From an uncultured Bacteroidales bacterium (lineage in GTDB: Bacteria > Bacteroidota > Bacteroidia > Bacteroidales > UBA932), in contig CAKUVA010000011.1 in assembly GCA_934693135.1 (NCBI GenBank), positions 1 to 56,956 of the forward strand: DNA of 56,956 nt, given 5' to 3'. Shown one piece after another: positions 53,621-56,956 of the stretch (its first letter is position 1; the number at the start of each line of letters is the position of its first letter). The notes below the pieces were generated by a model, which had not been told where the DNA came from, did not search any database, and saw only the letters and a program-made list of their open reading frames with translations. The position numbers and the translations under genes were made by a program.

Positions 53621-53652
53621 ATTGTAAATTTACTAAGTTTTATATATTTTTG
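53621..53652 (+). promoter_or_regulatory. Promoter of the C1 peptidase gene
   Basis: ATTG (53621-53624), 20-nt spacer, TATTTTTG (53645-53652), a good consensus match. Expected start near 53660, about 30 nt before the ATG. Confidence 0.6.
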
Positions 53653-53689
53653 TAGAATTGGATTAGAGAAATCAAAATAGTTATTTAAT

Positions 53690-54892
53690 ATGATTGACAA
53701 ATTTCTGACATCTTCATTGCTCGCATGCTGCATTCCTATGCTCATGTCTGCGCAGACATCGAAAGATACTCCGAAGGAGATCGAGTATCAGTTCACCACT
53801 GTGAAAGCCAACCCTATCACGCCTGTAAAGAACCAATATCGTTCAGGTACCTGCTGGTGCTTCTCTACTCTTGGATTTCTAGAGTCCGAAGCAATTAGAA
53901 TTAACAACATTAAAGACTCTACCCTATATCCTGATTTCTCAGAGATGTTCGTAGTGAGTCATTCCTATCAGGACCGAGCTGAGAAATTCGTAAGACTTGA
54001 TGGAAAACTTAATTTCGCAGCAGGTTCAGAAGCCGGAGATGTCCTTCACATAGTGAAAGACTATGGACTAGTTCCTCAGGAGGCTATGCCAGGGCTCAAC
54101 TATGGTACTGACCTCCCTAACCATGGAGAATTGGACGCACTTGCACTTGCTTATGTAGAAGCCATCGTCAAAAATCCTAACAAAACACTCTCTACAGCAT
54201 GGAAAAATGGGTTCCAAGGAATCATGGATGCTTATCTTGGACCTTGCCCAACCGAGTTTACATACAAAGGAGTCAAATATACTCCCGCTTCATACAGAGA
54301 CTCATACAAGATAAACACAGATAACTATGTGTCATTGACTTCATTCTCTCATCATCCATTTTATCAGAAGTTCGCGCTTGAAATCAGTGATAACTGGCGT
54401 TGGGATGAAGATTGGAACGTGCCAATCGATGAATTCATGGCAGCTTTGGACAATGCACTTGAGAATGGATATACAGTATTTTGGGGTACGGATGTAAGCG
54501 AAAAAGGTTTCACCCGTGATGGTCTCGGAATTCTCTATAAAGAGCAGGTTAAGAAAGCTGCCGGATCTGACCAAGAGCGTTGGGTAGGCAAGAGCGTTGA
54601 GAAGAACGATGAACCTCAGGCACCAGAAGAGGATGAGGTAAATCAGGAATACAGGCAGAAAGGATATGACAACAAAACACTCACCGATGACCATGGAATG
54701 CAGATTTTCGGCATAGCAAAGGATCAGTTCGGAAAGAAATACTACATGGTAAAGAACTCATGGGGTTCTGCTGGCAAATACAAAGGAATCTGGTATGTAA
54801 CAGAGGCTTTTGTCAAAGGAAAATCCATGGACATCGTGATGCACAAGGATGCTCTTCCTAAATCACTTGCAAAAAAATTAGGTATCAAATAG
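53690..54892 (+). CDS. Exported C1 family cysteine peptidase (PepC/bleomycin-hydrolase-like)
   Basis: Papain-fold peptidase of 400 residues with a signal peptide (MIDKFLTSSLLACCIPMLMSAQ). The catalytic set is complete: oxyanion glutamine Q49 in VKNQYRSG, Cys55 in SGTCWCFS, His in DDHGMQIFG (near 340) and Asn in VKNSWGSAG. An insert between about 280 and 330 is rich in acidic and basic residues. It resembles bleomycin hydrolase/aminopeptidase C, but with a secretion signal, so it probably degrades peptides in the periplasm. It has its own promoter and is followed by pssA after 9 nt. Confidence 0.93.
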   Translation: MIDKFLTSSLLACCIPMLMSAQTSKDTPKEIEYQFTTVKANPITPVKNQYRSGTCWCFSTLGFLESEAIRINNIKDSTLYPDFSEMFVVSHSYQDRAEKFVRLDGKLNFAAGSEAGDVLHIVKDYGLVPQEAMPGLNYGTDLPNHGELDALALAYVEAIVKNPNKTLSTAWKNGFQGIMDAYLGPCPTEFTYKGVKYTPASYRDSYKINTDNYVSLTSFSHHPFYQKFALEISDNWRWDEDWNVPIDEFMAALDNALENGYTVFWGTDVSEKGFTRDGLGILYKEQVKKAAGSDQERWVGKSVEKNDEPQAPEEDEVNQEYRQKGYDNKTLTDDHGMQIFGIAKDQFGKKYYMVKNSWGSAGKYKGIWYVTEAFVKGKSMDIVMHKDALPKSLAKKLGIK

Positions 54893-54901
54893 CAAATTTA
54901 T

Positions 54902-55624
54902 ATGCAAATCATAAAGCATATACCGAACTCAATCACCTCAATGAACCTGCTTTCAGGCACTCTTGGGGTGATTTTCACCTTACAAGGTAGGATAGATATC
55001 GCATTTCCGCTTATGCTCGCGGCTGCTGGATTCGATTTTTGTGACGGCTTTGCAGCAAGACTATTGAACGCCTATTCTGAGATTGGTAAAGAATTGGATT
55101 CGCTTGCTGACATGATCAGTTTTGGTGTGCTTCCAGCCATAATGCTCTATAAGACAATGGCAATTTGTGGTACATGGCAAATAGCCATATATATTCCATT
55201 GATTCTTGCCGCGTTCTCAGCATTGAGACTTGCCAAATTTAATCTCGATGAACGCCAGCATGGCAGTTTCATCGGCTTGGCAACTCCAGCAGCAGCTATG
55301 ATATGCGGTTCGCTTGCCTACTATGTAGAAAAAAACTCAGGTTCATTACTGAGCTCTTTATGTGGAACATGGTGGTTTTTGCCAGCATTATCTCTTGCAT
55401 TGTCCGCACTGCTGATAAGTGAAATACCTATGTTCGCCATGAAATTCGGAAAAGGACTCGAGGCTGATCATAAGACAAAGACTCTGCGCATTGGATTCCT
55501 ATCAGGAATAGTCTGCATAATCATCGCCGTTATAGTATCAGGGGCAAACTGGTCGCTTATAATACTCTTTATGTTCTTATATTACATTTTGCTTAATCTT
55601 GCTGCCGGACTTGTGAGTAAATAA
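54902..55624 (+). CDS. pssA: CDP-diacylglycerol--serine O-phosphatidyltransferase
   Basis: Makes phosphatidylserine, the precursor of phosphatidylethanolamine, at the inner membrane. The 240 residues contain about seven membrane segments and a perfect CDP-alcohol phosphotransferase motif, D45-x2-D48-G49-x2-A52-R53-x8-G62-x3-D66-x3-D70. The size and hydrophobic pattern fit the gram-positive-type (class II) PssA of Bacteroidota. It lies 9 nt after the C1 peptidase gene and converges on the DNPH1-like gene. Confidence 0.95.
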   Translation: MQIIKHIPNSITSMNLLSGTLGVIFTLQGRIDIAFPLMLAAAGFDFCDGFAARLLNAYSEIGKELDSLADMISFGVLPAIMLYKTMAICGTWQIAIYIPLILAAFSALRLAKFNLDERQHGSFIGLATPAAAMICGSLAYYVEKNSGSLLSSLCGTWWFLPALSLALSALLISEIPMFAMKFGKGLEADHKTKTLRIGFLSGIVCIIIAVIVSGANWSLIILFMFLYYILLNLAAGLVSK

Positions 55625-55629
55625 TCCGC

Positions 55630-56301
55630 TCACATCATTTTTCCCAGAGATGAAACTGCTACATCGAGATCATCTGCAAATCTTGTATGATCCATAAGGA
55701 AGTCAGGATGTCCTGCGGCAAGCTTGGAATAAAGAGCCTTGTTCATTTCCATTGCATAAGAAGATACTGCATATTCAATTTCGTCTTTCTGTGTACGGCT
55801 TGTCGAAAATTTATAAACACGCTGTTTTTGATGAAATATGCAGTACGCTGATTCTATCGCATCTAACGGGATACGAAGTCCGTCAAGAATCTTGTCAATG
55901 ATGGGATATACCTCATTTTCATCAGAATATGCATAAACATTGAACCGTCTATCCCCAGCAATCATTGCTGACATTTTTGCACGATTCCTGTTATAGAATA
56001 CATAACAAGGCTTGCCGAGACTCTCTGCATATCCAAGCTCGTAGCCAACGCCAAGAGAAGGATTTGTACACTCGCCTATAAGTACATCACATTCCCTTAA
56101 CCACGCAGTATCTTGCTCATAGATGTCAATATCTGCCAGCCCTTTTTCGTTGACATCTAATTTATTGCTTCCTATATGTTCTGTTAAGACTATATCTGTG
56201 CCCTGTATATGCGAAATAATCCTTCCATACAACTCAACATCGCATCTTCCTCCACGTATAGAACCAGCAAAGTATACCTTGAGACTATTTTTGTCATACA
56301 T
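55630..56301 (-). CDS. DNPH1-like 2'-deoxynucleoside 5'-phosphate N-hydrolase (nucleoside deoxyribosyltransferase fold)
   Basis: A 223-residue protein. Residues about 7-135 closely match the DNPH1/RCL branch: VYFAGSIRGGRCDVELYGRII, VLTEHIGS, EQDTAWLRECDVLIGECTNPSLGVGYELGYA, with the catalytic glutamate in YELG. DNPH1 cleaves deoxynucleoside monophosphates, including 5-hydroxymethyl-dUMP, and so sanitises the nucleotide pool. The remaining 85 residues (YCIFHQKQRVYKFSTSRT, then an alpha-helical end) are an extra domain not found in the 150-residue hydrolase core. Activity is inferred. It lies 4 nt after greA on the same strand. Confidence 0.85.
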   Translation of the reverse strand: MYDKNSLKVYFAGSIRGGRCDVELYGRIISHIQGTDIVLTEHIGSNKLDVNEKGLADIDIYEQDTAWLRECDVLIGECTNPSLGVGYELGYAESLGKPCYVFYNRNRAKMSAMIAGDRRFNVYAYSDENEVYPIIDKILDGLRIPLDAIESAYCIFHQKQRVYKFSTSRTQKDEIEYAVSSYAMEMNKALYSKLAAGHPDFLMDHTRFADDLDVAVSSLGKMM

Positions 56302-56305
56302 ATAT

Positions 56306-56776
56306 TCAAATTTTTATAGTGACATTTTCTATCCTGATTTGGAAAGTCCCTGACGGAGCATTTACGTCCACCACATCCCCAATCTTCTTACCCATCAAAG
56401 CCATTCCTATAGGAGATTTGCACGATATCTTGCCCTCCTGCAGATTCATTTCGTGGGGACTTACAATAGTGTATGTCATTCGAGTATTCAAAGCCAAATT
56501 CGTAAATTCAACTTCGCTTAACAATGAAATACGATCTTTCGGCAATGCTTTGGTGTCAATGACTCTTGAATACTGAAGAATTTTCTGGAGGAAACGTATC
56601 CTACCGATAGCCTTAGCTTGGGCTCTTCTTGCAGCACGATATTCAAAGTTTTCGCTAAGATCACCCTGTGCACGAGCTTCAGACAAAGCTTCCTTAATCC
56701 GAGGATACTCCACATTTATAAGAGAATCAAGTTCCGCTGCTATCTGATCGTGACGTTCTTTAGATAGGTATTCCAT
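56306..56776 (-). CDS. greA: Transcription elongation factor GreA
   Basis: Rescues backtracked RNA polymerase by stimulating transcript cleavage. The 156 residues have the N-terminal coiled coil (1-75, DLSENFEYRAARRAQAKAIGRIRFLQKIL) with the acidic tip (DLSENFEY), and the C-terminal FKBP-like domain (ISCKSPIGMALMGKKIGDVVDV). Standard length. The leader upstream contains a GAGTC/GACTC hairpin. Confidence 0.97.
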   Translation of the reverse strand: MEYLSKERHDQIAAELDSLINVEYPRIKEALSEARAQGDLSENFEYRAARRAQAKAIGRIRFLQKILQYSRVIDTKALPKDRISLLSEVEFTNLALNTRMTYTIVSPHEMNLQEGKISCKSPIGMALMGKKIGDVVDVNAPSGTFQIRIENVTIKI

Positions 56777-56956
56777 ATCAGTTTAAAATTAACAAATACT
56801 CGAGTCTGGAGAGACTCCCGTCGTACCCGACTCTTATTACAAATTTAATAAAATTTCATAAATAGAGCTACATAAGCTATATATCACAATATCAAATTAA
56901 TTATCATTGGGAACGAATTTTTGTGTATTTTCGCTTTATATTTTAGTAATATGAAG
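56777..56956. other. Upstream region of greA with leader hairpins
   Basis: A -7 box TAAATTTG lies at 56840-56847 (minus), giving a leader of about 57 nt. In it GAGTC (56802-56806) pairs with GACTC (56813-56817), and a further GACTC at 56829-56833 could pair instead, so two alternative hairpins exist. At the far right ATGAAG (56951-56956) may begin a plus-strand gene, but only two codons are visible. Confidence 0.45.
56840..56847 (-). promoter_or_regulatory. Probable -7 box of greA
   Basis: TAAATTTG on the minus strand, matching the consensus. No -33 TTTG seen at the proper distance. Confidence 0.42.

Noticed and set aside
1..56956. Search for CRISPR arrays, tRNA/rRNA, transposases, prophage or defence islands
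   Set aside because: No regularly spaced repeats, cloverleaf-like sequences or mobile-element proteins were recognised in any gap; the genes are ordinary chromosomal ones.

Overview
The window is a stretch of Bacteroidales (phylum Bacteroidota) chromosome, AT-rich (about 40% GC by eye), most likely from an uncultured gut-type lineage. The evidence is: many Bacteroidota-type promoters (TTTG or TTG, then 19-21 nt, then TAnnTTTG); start codons in A-rich contexts without Shine-Dalgarno sequences; a TamL lipoprotein Omp85; a PPi-type phosphofructokinase; a type III glutamine synthetase; an Ig-like lipoprotein at the left edge; and DUF4250 and DUF3467 proteins. A cysteate-synthase-like gene suggests a sulfonolipid-making relative of Alistipes/Odoribacter, but the genus cannot be fixed from the sequence.

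Layout. 1-5.4 kb (minus): ligA, brkB and the bifunctional (p)ppGpp enzyme are joined by ATGA overlaps and run into an Ig-like lipoprotein cut by the edge. 5.5-9.6 kb (plus): PPi-phosphofructokinase, a NlpC/P60-LysM hydrolase and a GH13 amylase. 9.5-16.5 kb: a 991-residue receiver/ATP-grasp protein, an outer-membrane barrel, DUF4250, a HAD phosphatase, a SpoU methyltransferase and a short arginine decarboxylase-like enzyme. 16.6-30.6 kb: TamL, RarA, then a long plus-strand run: pyruvate kinase, two small exported proteins, FprA flavoprotein, Na/Pi cotransporter, RlmD, Ca/Na antiporter, cysteate synthase and MscS channel.

30.6-36.7 kb: acyltransferase and queA (minus), an AT-rich gap crowded with TGTAAA/TTTACA sites, an XRE regulator, pyrD and cinA. 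36.7-42.8 kb (minus): valS, thioesterase, ABC-F protein and M19 dipeptidase, in that transcription order. 43.1-45.9 kb (minus): sugar MFS transporter, DUF3467, KdsC, Maf. 46.0-46.2 kb holds a probable free-standing structured small RNA with its own promoter and terminator. 46.2-51.6 kb (minus): glnN, an unrecognised lipoprotein, a DEDD exonuclease and RlmI, nearly all touching or overlapping. 51.7-56.8 kb: aminotransferase, a small esterase-like protein, exported C1 peptidase, phosphatidylserine synthase, a DNPH1-like hydrolase and greA.

The content is mostly housekeeping. I see no CRISPR array, prophage, transposase, restriction system, tRNA or rRNA. The most interesting items are non-coding or atypical: the small RNA at 46.03-46.17 kb, the repeat-rich gap before the XRE regulator, a 17-bp inverted repeat between rarA and pyk, a long imperfect inverted repeat next to valS, the receiver/ATP-grasp protein without a phosphotransfer domain, and a class 2 dihydroorotate dehydrogenase with a class 1-type cysteine.
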